A stretch of DNA of 64,000 nucleotides from Litoreibacter roseus (GTDB lineage: Bacteria > Pseudomonadota > Alphaproteobacteria > Rhodobacterales > Rhodobacteraceae): contig NZ_BLJE01000004.1 of assembly GCF_009811795.1 (NCBI RefSeq), forward strand, positions 294,204-358,203, read 5' to 3'. The stretch's first letter is position 1. Each line of letters opens with the position of its first letter. This document shows, one piece after another, positions 44,769 through 52,481 of the stretch. Both the position numbers and the translations under genes were made by a program. The notes beneath the pieces are model-generated. The model worked only from the letters and a program-made list of their open reading frames with translations. It did no database searches and was not told the DNA's origin.

Positions 44769-45601
44769 AGATCCGCCGCAGGTTGCACCGGGGCTTTATC
44801 CTGCTGACCGTTCTCTGGATGGCACTTGGGCTGCTCCTGGCGGCCTCCAGCTTTCTTGCCAGCCACCGGCAAGAGGCGCTGGCGATCCGGGCGGAGGTTG
44901 AACTGGGCCGTGCCGTTGCCTTGGCGCGCAGTGCGGTCAATGTCGCGCTGGCGGATCTTGGGCGTGTCGATGAGAACTCCTATAAAAGTCCGCGGGACGG
45001 AACGCCGGTTACCATTAACATGGCCGAAGGCAGCGCGACTTATCGGATCTGGGACGAAGGTGGCAAGCTCGACATCAACGCCGCGCCGGTGCAACTGCTG
45101 CTGCCTGCGTTGCGCATGGTCGGCGAAGGCGGCGGGCTGGACGCGTTTGATGCGGCCTCGATTGCGCAGGCAATTATCGCGCGGCGCAGTGGTGACCGGG
45201 GCCCGATTGAAGCGGCGTCGGTCTCAACTGTTCTTGCGCGATTGGGCGTGCCGGAGGCGCAAAGCCGCAATGCGCGGGAGGTGCTGACGACGTTCAATGG
45301 AGACGCCCAGATCAATCCTCGTACCGCGCCGGAGCAGCTGTTGGCCGTTATCCCCGGCGTTGGGCCCAGTGACGTGTCCGAGATACTGATACGACGGCGC
45401 GAGGGTCGGGGGATGCCGCGTCTGGGCTCGGCTGCGTCGTGGCTCAACGGTGTCGAGGGACCTGTCTACACCATCAACGCGATGGCGCGGCTTACAGGCG
45501 GCGCGACCGCGGATATGACCGTGACCGTTGCAGCGCGCGGCATCGGGTTTCGAGGCGGACGGATGGAATATGATATTCTCGATGTCCAAATCCTGCGGTG
45601 A
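44753..45601 (+). CDS. gspK: Minor pseudopilin GspK (tip)
   Basis: A 282-residue pseudopilin whose leader (MPRPLKIRRRLHRG) is followed by |FILLTVLWMALGLLLAASSF. At position +5 it has Thr in place of Glu, the hallmark of GspK, which caps the pseudopilus and needs no N-terminal salt bridge. The large helical domain inserted after the stem fits (TYRIWDEGGKLDINAAPVQL; LLAVIPGVGPSDVSEI). A strong GGAGG lies before ATG 44753. Its stop overlaps the GTG of the next gene. Confidence 0.92.
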   Translation: MPRPLKIRRRLHRGFILLTVLWMALGLLLAASSFLASHRQEALAIRAEVELGRAVALARSAVNVALADLGRVDENSYKSPRDGTPVTINMAEGSATYRIWDEGGKLDINAAPVQLLLPALRMVGEGGGLDAFDAASIAQAIIARRSGDRGPIEAASVSTVLARLGVPEAQSRNAREVLTTFNGDAQINPRTAPEQLLAVIPGVGPSDVSEILIRRREGRGMPRLGSAASWLNGVEGPVYTINAMARLTGGATADMTVTVAARGIGFRGGRMEYDILDVQILR

Positions 45602-46257
45602 TTTTCGAACGTCCTGATCTGATCTGGACCGGGATCGCGGGTCTGATCATTGTTGCCGCGTTTTGTCTGGGCCCCTCCTACCTTGCGATCCGAAGCCTTC
45701 TGCGGGGTCTGTCCGGCGGCACCACGATGCGGCGTTTCTATCGGCCCGTTACGTTTGGCTTCCTTGCTGGCGCAGTGGCGGCGGCGGGCCTTGCAAGCAC
45801 AACGGGCCAGGTTGCGGCGCTGTGGGTGAGCCTTCTTGTGGTGCTCTTTTTGCTCGCTGTGATCGACTGGGCATGGCGCTGGTTGCCGGTGGAATGGACG
45901 CTGTTGGTCATTGCGATTGCTGTCCTGAAAGCACTCGGAACCGGTAAATTTGGCGAGGCACTTTTGTCCGCTTGCCTTATTGTTGCCATTCTTTTGATCA
46001 TTCGGCAGGCACTTTTGTGGCTGCGTGGAATTGAGGCGCTTGGCCTCGGTGACGTCTGGCTGATGGCGGGTCTGGCAGGAATGCTTTCGCCCACGATGGC
46101 CTTTTTTCTTATGGGTGGGGCGGCGTTAACGGGTCTCGTTGAAGTGCTGCTTCGTCGCATCGCAGACCGCACAGCGTCGTCAGATGGCAGCGTGTCCTAT
46201 GGAACACATCTATGTGGCGTTTTCGTAGCCATTAACCTTTTTCTGCCCGTCACATGA
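45598..46257 (+). CDS. A24 prepilin peptidase, short form
   Basis: A 219-residue membrane protein with about six or seven helices. The two catalytic aspartates of the A24 peptidases are visible: AVIDWAWRWLP near 84 and EALGLGDVWLMAGLAG near 150. It should cleave the leaders of the pseudopilins encoded just upstream. It is shorter than GspO/PilD and lacks the N-terminal cysteine-motif methyltransferase domain, so the cleaved pseudopilins may not be N-methylated by it. GTG start at 45598 overlaps the gspK stop. Confidence 0.85.
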   Translation: MIFERPDLIWTGIAGLIIVAAFCLGPSYLAIRSLLRGLSGGTTMRRFYRPVTFGFLAGAVAAAGLASTTGQVAALWVSLLVVLFLLAVIDWAWRWLPVEWTLLVIAIAVLKALGTGKFGEALLSACLIVAILLIIRQALLWLRGIEALGLGDVWLMAGLAGMLSPTMAFFLMGGAALTGLVEVLLRRIADRTASSDGSVSYGTHLCGVFVAINLFLPVT

Positions 46258-46335
46258 ATATCGCATGCTAACCAGTTGACGAATAACAATAACGCACCCC
46301 GTAAAAATTGGGGGCGTGCAGTTGAGGCAGAAAAG

Positions 46336-48750
46336 ATGAAAAAGTTTGCGTTGCTCTTGGCGACAGCATCAGTGCTGTTGGGATGTGAAGAACTACAAAC
46401 TGTTGATCGCAACAAAACGGACAACGAGATCGAAGGATGGCGTGCAAAAACCATCCTTGGAGGCGGCGACAACTCGGCCTATGCACGCAACCAGGGACGT
46501 GTCACGTCGGCCAGTCAGGTTGCTGCGGGGGATGGTACGATCTTCCCCGGTCGTGTCCCATTGCTGCGTGACAGTGACTTTGTAAACGAGAACGGCGAGC
46601 GGACCGTTTCGCTCAATCTCGTGAACGTTGATATCGAAACAGCAGCAGCGGCCATCCTCGGTGAGCTGCTCAAGGAAAACTACGTCATCGACCCCGGCGT
46701 CGAAGGCGTTGTGAACATCAGATCGTCGCAGCCGATCACGCGGACCACCGCGATCGAAGTGTTTGAGCTGGGCCTCAAACAAAACAATGCGGCGCTGATC
46801 CGACGTGGTGACATCTTTGCGATCGTTCCCCTGTCCGGTGATCTGTCTTTGGGTGTGACCACCGCGCGGGACGTGCTGCCCGGCTATACGATCCGGGTTG
46901 TCCCGTTGCAAAACATCGGCGCTCAGGAAATGGCAGCGATCCTGCAGCCCTTCGCCGGCAACGGCATCGTCGGCATCGATGCGCAACGGAATATCATCGT
47001 TCTTGCCGGTACATCGGCAGACCAGAAAAGCTGGCAGAAAACGATCACGAGCTTCGACGTGAACTGGCTCGCCAACCGCTCTGTCGGGATCTTCCCGATC
47101 AAAGGGCGCTCGGCGCAATCCATCGTGCGGGGTCTGGAGCGTGTCGTCGAGACCGATGACAACTTTGAGCCGATCACCGTGTTCGAGGTCATCCCGGAGA
47201 ACAACTCGATCCTTGCGGTCGCGAAGACGCCCAACGCGCTGGCCAACGTCTCTGTGTGGATCAAACGTTTGACACAAGAAGGTCAGAACGACGCGCAGGT
47301 CTATTCCTATGACATGAAATATGCCCGTGCCAGCGATATTGGACCAACCCTGTCGCAGATCCTCGGTGTCTCGGTCGAAAGCGCCGGTTCGGATGAAAAC
47401 GCAGAGGCGGAGATACTGGAAGCAAGCGCAGAGTTCGGCAACACGCAAGGTACGCTGAACGCGACCCGGATCGTGGCAAGCGAAGCTACCAACACTTTGC
47501 TGATCCACGCGACACCAGATGAATACGAGCGCGTTCTAGGCATCTTGCACCGCTTGGACGTGCCGCAGCGGCAGGTTCTGGTGGAAGCCACGATTGTCGA
47601 GGTCAGCCTGACGAATGATCTGCGCTACGGTGTGCAGTATTTCTTCGAGGACAGCGGCGACAGTATTGGCCTGTCCCGGCTTGATAGCGCGAGCCCGATC
47701 GCACCTGATCTGCCCGGCTTTAGCCTTTCGCTTGGCGGTGCAACACCTGACGTGGTGATTGATGCGCTGGATGATGTGACCTCGATCAATGTGATCTCGT
47801 CACCGAACCTCATGATCCTCAATAACGAGTCCGCGCGGCTTGTTGTGGGTGATCAGGTGCCGACATCTGTGCGCACCTCTCAGGATGCGGACAATGACAG
47901 CGATGTCTTCATCTCGACGGTTGAGTATCGCGACACCGGTGTGATCTTCGAGGTGACCCCTCGCATCAATTCCTCCGGATCGGTTATTCTGAACATCGGG
48001 CAAGAGGTCAGCTCGGTCGGCGAAACGGATGCGGATACGGGTAACCCAATTATTTCGCAGCGGACGGTCAACAGCTCTGTTGCGGTCGACAGTGGAGAGA
48101 CAATTGTTCTGGGTGGTCTGTTCTCGAAAGAGGGATCGCGTGGCAACAGTGGCATCCCGGTTCTGAAAGACATCCCTGTCGCGGGCAAGCTCTTTGGTCG
48201 GACAAGCCGGTCCAACAGACAGACGGAGCTTTTGGTGCTGATCACACCCCGGATCGTGAACAACCGGATGGATGCGCGCCGCGTGACATCTCAATTGCGC
48301 TCCCGCGTGGAATCCCTGCGTCTTGATGATGCGTCGCTGAGCACCACCATCAACGTGCCGTCGACGCGCACCGAGAACTCTCGCCGGTTCAATGAGGACA
48401 GCGTGTCGCGGAACAGCACGAGCCAAGAGCCTGTTGCGGTGGCAGCGGCCAAGCCCGAGACATCGACCCGCAACGCCAATGTTGCGACGGCTGCGGTGGC
48501 CGCAGTCACGCAGCAGCCGATTGCAGCGGGGTCTCACTTTGCGGTGCTGGGGTCGTTCAAATCTCAGGCAGATGCCACGAAGCACTGGTCCAAGATCCTT
48601 CGAACGGATGGCGCGGTGCTGAAAACGGTGAGCCCGAGCTATCTGACGAGTGGCGACATGACCTTGGTGTCCGTAGGTCCGCTGAGTCCGGCCGATGCGC
48701 GGCAGCTTTGCATCGACGTGCGCACCGACTGTTACATCTCGAAGAAGTAG
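46336..48750 (+). CDS. gspD: Secretin GspD, lipoprotein with C-terminal SPOR domain
   Basis: About 804 residues. The N-terminus (MKKFALLLATASVLLGCEEL) ends in a good lipobox (LLGC), so the secretin is probably acylated and may target itself to the outer membrane without a pilotin. Then come N0 (about 70-140), N1-N3 repeats (about 165-400) and the secretin domain (about 420-665; VEATIVEVSLTNDLRYGVQY, VLGGLFSKEGSRG, VPVAGKLFG-like, LLVLITPRIV). The last 70 residues (SHFAVLGSFKSQADATKHW ... VSVGPLSPADARQL) look like a SPOR peptidoglycan-binding domain. ATG 46336 is chosen for GAGG upstream and the signal; the longer frame from 46276 would bury it. Last gene of the plus-strand T2SS operon. Confidence 0.9.
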   Translation: MKKFALLLATASVLLGCEELQTVDRNKTDNEIEGWRAKTILGGGDNSAYARNQGRVTSASQVAAGDGTIFPGRVPLLRDSDFVNENGERTVSLNLVNVDIETAAAAILGELLKENYVIDPGVEGVVNIRSSQPITRTTAIEVFELGLKQNNAALIRRGDIFAIVPLSGDLSLGVTTARDVLPGYTIRVVPLQNIGAQEMAAILQPFAGNGIVGIDAQRNIIVLAGTSADQKSWQKTITSFDVNWLANRSVGIFPIKGRSAQSIVRGLERVVETDDNFEPITVFEVIPENNSILAVAKTPNALANVSVWIKRLTQEGQNDAQVYSYDMKYARASDIGPTLSQILGVSVESAGSDENAEAEILEASAEFGNTQGTLNATRIVASEATNTLLIHATPDEYERVLGILHRLDVPQRQVLVEATIVEVSLTNDLRYGVQYFFEDSGDSIGLSRLDSASPIAPDLPGFSLSLGGATPDVVIDALDDVTSINVISSPNLMILNNESARLVVGDQVPTSVRTSQDADNDSDVFISTVEYRDTGVIFEVTPRINSSGSVILNIGQEVSSVGETDADTGNPIISQRTVNSSVAVDSGETIVLGGLFSKEGSRGNSGIPVLKDIPVAGKLFGRTSRSNRQTELLVLITPRIVNNRMDARRVTSQLRSRVESLRLDDASLSTTINVPSTRTENSRRFNEDSVSRNSTSQEPVAVAAAKPETSTRNANVATAAVAAVTQQPIAAGSHFAVLGSFKSQADATKHWSKILRTDGAVLKTVSPSYLTSGDMTLVSVGPLSPADARQLCIDVRTDCYISKK

Positions 48751-48769
48751 ATTTTCCTCCAAGAGTGGG

Positions 48770-48805
48770 AAGGGCGCCGATCTTCGGATTGGCGCCCTTT
48801 CTGTT
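48770..48805. terminator. Intrinsic terminator after gspD
   Basis: AAGGGCGCC (48770-48778) and GGCGCCCTT (48791-48799) form a perfect 9-bp stem with a 12-base loop, followed on the plus strand by TTTCTGTTTTT. It lies 20 bases after the gspD stop and 11 bases before the stop of the convergent aldolase gene. The minus-strand side has fewer T residues, so it is clearest as a gspD terminator but may serve both. Confidence 0.85.
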
Positions 48806-48815
48806 TTTGGCGAGG

Positions 48816-49490
48816 TTAGGACGCTTGCCGTGCGGCTTTTGCTTCCATCGCGGTTCCATACTGCGGCAAGTCGGCGGCGGTTTTCCCGTGGGCTGCCATC
48901 AGTGTATCGCGCACAAACGCGATATGGGCGGTTTCTTCGATGATTTCGGCCAGGTACTGCGCTTTCGTGAGCGTCGGCCCGACCCCAATCGTTCCGTGAT
49001 TGGCCAAAACCGCCGCGCGAATGCTGGGATCTTTGAAGACCGGCGTGATTTCGACCTCTGTCTGCGGTCCGCCATTTGATGAAAGTGGGATCAGCGGCAT
49101 GCGTCCGATTTTCTCGATTGTCTGGACTGTGAGGCACGGGATTTCCAGACCCGCGCTTGCAAAGCCTGTGGCCCACGGGCTGTGGCAGTGGACGATCGCG
49201 TTGATGTCGGACCGGATGCGATAAAGATTGAGATGGAAATCAAGATCTTTCGAGGGTTTGAACGATGAGGGTTCGATCGTTCCATCCAGATGGACAACCT
49301 GTAAATTGTCCCGCGTACACTCGGCAAAGCCGACACCCGACGGCTTGATGACGATGGCGTCCGCCGCGCTCAGGCGCACGGACAGGTTGCCACCGGCGTT
49401 GGTTTGAAGGCCAAGGTCAAAGCAGCGGCGGGCTGACCAGATCAGTGCGTCTTTCTTTGCCTCAATGTCGTTCGGATCAAGCGTGCTCAT
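48816..49490 (-). CDS. Class II aldolase/adducin family protein
   Basis: A 224-residue class II aldolase of the fuculose-phosphate type with NAGGNLSVR (about 31-39), KPSGVGF (49-55), zinc ligands HCH (in AIVHCHSPWA near 100) and a later His in LANHGTIGVG. Where FucA has a catalytic Glu in PSSE..xH, this protein has PSKDLDFH, so Asp replaces Glu. It would cleave or epimerise a phosphorylated sugar or sugar acid; substrate unknown. It overlaps the Tm-1-like gene stop as ATGA and ends the importer operon. Confidence 0.82.
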   Translation of the reverse strand: MSTLDPNDIEAKKDALIWSARRCFDLGLQTNAGGNLSVRLSAADAIVIKPSGVGFAECTRDNLQVVHLDGTIEPSSFKPSKDLDFHLNLYRIRSDINAIVHCHSPWATGFASAGLEIPCLTVQTIEKIGRMPLIPLSSNGGPQTEVEITPVFKDPSIRAAVLANHGTIGVGPTLTKAQYLAEIIEETAHIAFVRDTLMAAHGKTAADLPQYGTAMEAKAARQAS

Positions 49491-50632
49491 GGGACTTCCT
49501 CTGTGATAACGGTGGTCAACGCGTCCGCGGCAGCTTTCGCGCAGTCGGGATCATTGATGTGATGGGGCAGGCGCGTGATTTCGACACGACCGCTCAAGGT
49601 GCCTTCGATTTCTTCGGCGAAGGCTTCGCGCAAGTTGCTGTCTTCGATTGCGCCACCGGGCCGGTCCTCGGATGAAAACCCGCCCATCGGTAACAAAGCA
49701 TGTGCTGGGCCTTTGCCGCTTAGCAACGCGTCGGCCAGCTTCCGGGCGCATCTCGTAATTTCGTCCGCCGTGCATTTCACATGGGTGAACAGCGGCGAGT
49801 GGGAATAGTGCGATCGCGCACGATAGATGTCAGGCATCAGGTCAGGCTCCCCCATACCGATGAAGTTCACCCCGCCGGGCAAGATCACGCGGGGCAGATC
49901 GCAGTAAGCGGTAAAGCGGTCGGGCATCGCGGTGTGAACGCCTGCGACGAAAATCCGCGTCAACTCGTGCGGGGTGTAGTCGATCACCGCCTTAAAGGCC
50001 CCGGCGTTGCACCATCGGGCAAAGGCGGCCCCACCAAACCCGTTGGCGTGAAAGACGGTCGCTTCTTCCCCGACGGCGCGCAGATGCCCGAGCAAGGCAT
50101 CGGTGCCCGGTCCGGTCACGCCAAGGGAGGTCACGCCAACGGATGGGTCAATCGCCACGTTTCCGGTCGGTAGACTTGCGTCATAGAGCCCGCCCAGAAT
50201 GGCTGCGGCCCGGTCCAGGGATTGGCGAACGGTCGCGTTCAGACCAGACAGATCCGCCATCGTCGGTACCAGAATGATGGCGTTGTCTGCCAGCGCGTAG
50301 CGTGGGTCAAAGGGCAGGGTAGAGATCAGGACCTTGGGCATTTCTATTGGCATCTCGCGCAGGACCCGCAAGGCGATCTGCCCGCCTGTGCCGCCACCGA
50401 TCGCCGCAATCATCCTCCGTCCCGTTTGCGGGGCTGTCGCGAGATGATCCAGAGCGCGCGCCGCGGCCTGTTCCATCGCAGCGACCTTTTCGGCGGCCCC
50501 CCAATGCTGCCCCTTCGATCCAAGGGAGATATCGCATTTCTCTGTCGGCACGCCCAAAGCGGTCAAGGCGTCCATCAGATACTCTGCTTCCGCGAACTTG
50601 GTGTCGTAGGTGGCGAGCAGTAGAACGCTCAT
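49487..50632 (-). CDS. Tm-1-like / UPF0261 family protein
   Basis: A 381-residue cytoplasmic protein of the UPF0261 family, the bacterial relatives of the N-terminal half of the tomato Tm-1 protein. It opens MSVLLLATYDTKFAEAEYLM, then AAIGGGTGGQIALRVL (about 96-111) and GVTSLGVTGPGTDALLG (about 170-186). Relatives bind ATP and often sit beside aldolases in sugar operons; their reaction is not settled. It overlaps the permease stop by one base and the aldolase by four, so it belongs to this carbohydrate operon. Confidence 0.85.
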   Translation of the reverse strand: MSVLLLATYDTKFAEAEYLMDALTALGVPTEKCDISLGSKGQHWGAAEKVAAMEQAAARALDHLATAPQTGRRMIAAIGGGTGGQIALRVLREMPIEMPKVLISTLPFDPRYALADNAIILVPTMADLSGLNATVRQSLDRAAAILGGLYDASLPTGNVAIDPSVGVTSLGVTGPGTDALLGHLRAVGEEATVFHANGFGGAAFARWCNAGAFKAVIDYTPHELTRIFVAGVHTAMPDRFTAYCDLPRVILPGGVNFIGMGEPDLMPDIYRARSHYSHSPLFTHVKCTADEITRCARKLADALLSGKGPAHALLPMGGFSSEDRPGGAIEDSNLREAFAEEIEGTLSGRVEITRLPHHINDPDCAKAAADALTTVITEEVP

Positions 50633-51504
50633 CAGCCCTTCACGGCCCCTGCAGTCATGCCCGTGATGATCTGACGGGATGCGAGCAACGTGAACAAGAT
50701 CGGCGGGATGGCCAGCAACATGCCGGTGGCCATGATGACCCCCCAGTCGATCTCAAATTCCGTGAGGGAATTCACGATGGTCACCGGCACGGTCCGGCTG
50801 TTTCGGTCCGCCAATGCGTTCGCCAGCAGGAATTCGTTCCACGCGATGCGGAAGGTGAAGATCGAAGCGGCGGCCAGTCCCGGTTTGATAAGCGGCAGAA
50901 CCACGAGAAAGAAGACCTGAAATGGTCCGGCCCCATCCATGCGTGCGGCTTCCTCAAGCTGGATCGGCACCTGCACGATGAAGCTTTGAAGGATCCAGAT
51001 CACGAAAGGCAGGTTCATTGCGACGTAGATCAGAACGATGCCCGCGCGCGTGCCGTCGATGGCAAACTGAAAGGTCCAGATGCCGAAGACCGGAACCAGC
51101 AGAACGGCAGGCGGGACCATCCGCATCATCAGCGTTGTCAGGGATACCGCGTCGCGCCCCATGAACCTGAACCTGACGAGCGCGTAGGCGGCCATCGTTC
51201 CAATCACAAGCGTCAGGATCGTGGAGGTGATCGAGATGATCAGCGAGTTGACCAAAGCGCGGCCGAAGGTCGGATCGCAGTAATCCACATGGGCCGGGTC
51301 ATACCAGAGCATGTCGCACAGGGCGGTTTCGTAGTTCCGCAGGGTCGGCATGAACAAGAGCCCGGACGTGTCGGACATGATGTCGACGTTGAGTTTCAGG
51401 GACGTGATCAGCATCATCAGCACGGGCCCGATGGCCATGATGATCAAGGCGCAGAGAAGGGCGTAGAAGGCAGGGTTCTGCTTGCCTGTTGCGGGGGCGC
51501 TCAT
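50632..51504 (-). CDS. Carbohydrate ABC transporter permease (MalG/UgpE-like)
   Basis: A 290-residue BPD_transp_1 permease with six helices and the EAA loop EEAARMDGAGPFQVFFLVVL near 190-210. It pairs with the permease encoded upstream (ATGA overlap) in a CUT1-type importer together with the binding protein (52482-53822) and ATPase (53865-54944). It is unusual only in the spacer between the first and second helix, DMLWYDPAHVDYCDPTFG, a probable periplasmic loop with two cysteines. Substrate unknown. Confidence 0.9.
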   Translation of the reverse strand: MSAPATGKQNPAFYALLCALIIMAIGPVLMMLITSLKLNVDIMSDTSGLLFMPTLRNYETALCDMLWYDPAHVDYCDPTFGRALVNSLIISITSTILTLVIGTMAAYALVRFRFMGRDAVSLTTLMMRMVPPAVLLVPVFGIWTFQFAIDGTRAGIVLIYVAMNLPFVIWILQSFIVQVPIQLEEAARMDGAGPFQVFFLVVLPLIKPGLAAASIFTFRIAWNEFLLANALADRNSRTVPVTIVNSLTEFEIDWGVIMATGMLLAIPPILFTLLASRQIITGMTAGAVKG

Positions 51505-52418
51505 GATGTTTCCTCCGCTGCGGCTCGTATCCGCGCCGCGCGCATCTCTGCCGCTTTGTTGTAGAGATACATGGCGATGGTCAGGACCATCAGCAGGATC
51601 AGAAGGAAGTTCGACATAGCCGCAGCCACCCCCAGTTCCCGGAACTCGGACGCGGTGCGTGCGATGCGGAGTGACAGGATTTCTGTGGACAGACCCGGCC
51701 CGCCATTGGTCAGGACCAAGATGACCTCAAGCACCTTGAACGCATCGATCAGACGCAAGAGGCAGGTCACGATGAGAACCGGCGCCATGAGCGGCAGCTT
51801 GATGTAAAGGATTGTCTGCCAGCCAGACGCGCCGTCGATCTTGCTGGCCTCGATTGCCGATTGCGGAAGAGACTGCAGGGCGGCCAGAGACAGGATGAAG
51901 ATGAAGGGTGTCCACTGCCAGATGTCCGCGATGATGATGCTGGCAAAGGCCCAGTTCCCATCGGATAGCCAAGGCACGGTGGGCAGGCCAAGATTGTCGA
52001 GCGTTCGGTTAAAGATGCCGACCGTCGGATGATACATGTAGCGCCACATGAGACCGACCACGATGGGTGCGATCATCATGGGCAGGATGAACAGCGTGCG
52101 CAGGACCGACATGCCGCGAATGTTGCGATCCAGAAGAAGGGCCAGGCCCACGCCCAGCACCATCTCGGCGGTCACAACAATTGCAGCAAATTTTATGGTG
52201 ACCCAGAGGCTTTCGCGGAAGGCTCCGTCGCCCAGAAGGTTGGCGTAGTTGCGCAAACCGACCCAGTCCGCTTCGCCAATACGCTGGCTGGGGTTCCAGT
52301 CCAGAAAACTGGCGTAGATCATGTAGCAGATGGGATAGAGCAGTGCGACCGCGAGCACGATGAGGGCGGGCGCCAAGAAGAGGTATGGGGTCAGTCTGTT
52401 GGCGCTGGCAGTCGTCAT
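51501..52418 (-). CDS. Carbohydrate ABC transporter permease (MalF/UgpA-like)
   Basis: A 305-residue BPD_transp_1 permease with six helices and the coupling loop SAIEASKIDGASGWQTILYI near 195-214. It is the first permease after the binding protein, separated from it by 63 bases with a stem-loop (52444-52468). It joins the MalG-like permease in the importer membrane pair. Confidence 0.9.
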   Translation of the reverse strand: MTTASANRLTPYLFLAPALIVLAVALLYPICYMIYASFLDWNPSQRIGEADWVGLRNYANLLGDGAFRESLWVTIKFAAIVVTAEMVLGVGLALLLDRNIRGMSVLRTLFILPMMIAPIVVGLMWRYMYHPTVGIFNRTLDNLGLPTVPWLSDGNWAFASIIIADIWQWTPFIFILSLAALQSLPQSAIEASKIDGASGWQTILYIKLPLMAPVLIVTCLLRLIDAFKVLEVILVLTNGGPGLSTEILSLRIARTASEFRELGVAAAMSNFLLILLMVLTIAMYLYNKAAEMRAARIRAAAEETS

Positions 52419-52443
52419 GATGTCCCCATCGTCTTAGGTCGTT

Positions 52444-52468
52444 GGACCGGAACACATCGCCCCGGTCC
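52444..52468 (-). promoter_or_regulatory. Intercistronic stem-loop between binding-protein and permease genes
   Basis: GGACCGG (52444-52450) pairs with CCGGTCC (52462-52468), extended by T-G and T-A pairs on the outer side, loop of 11 bases. It lies 14 bases after the binding-protein stop on the minus strand and has no U-run after it. Probable differential-expression element. Confidence 0.55.
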
Positions 52469-52481
52469 GACCGTATTCAGA

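Noticed and set aside
50347..51564. 405-codon plus-strand frame over the Tm-1-like and permease genes
   Set aside because: It crosses two coupled real genes in antisense and encodes a His/Arg/Gln/Asp-rich composition typical of a shadow of membrane-protein codons.
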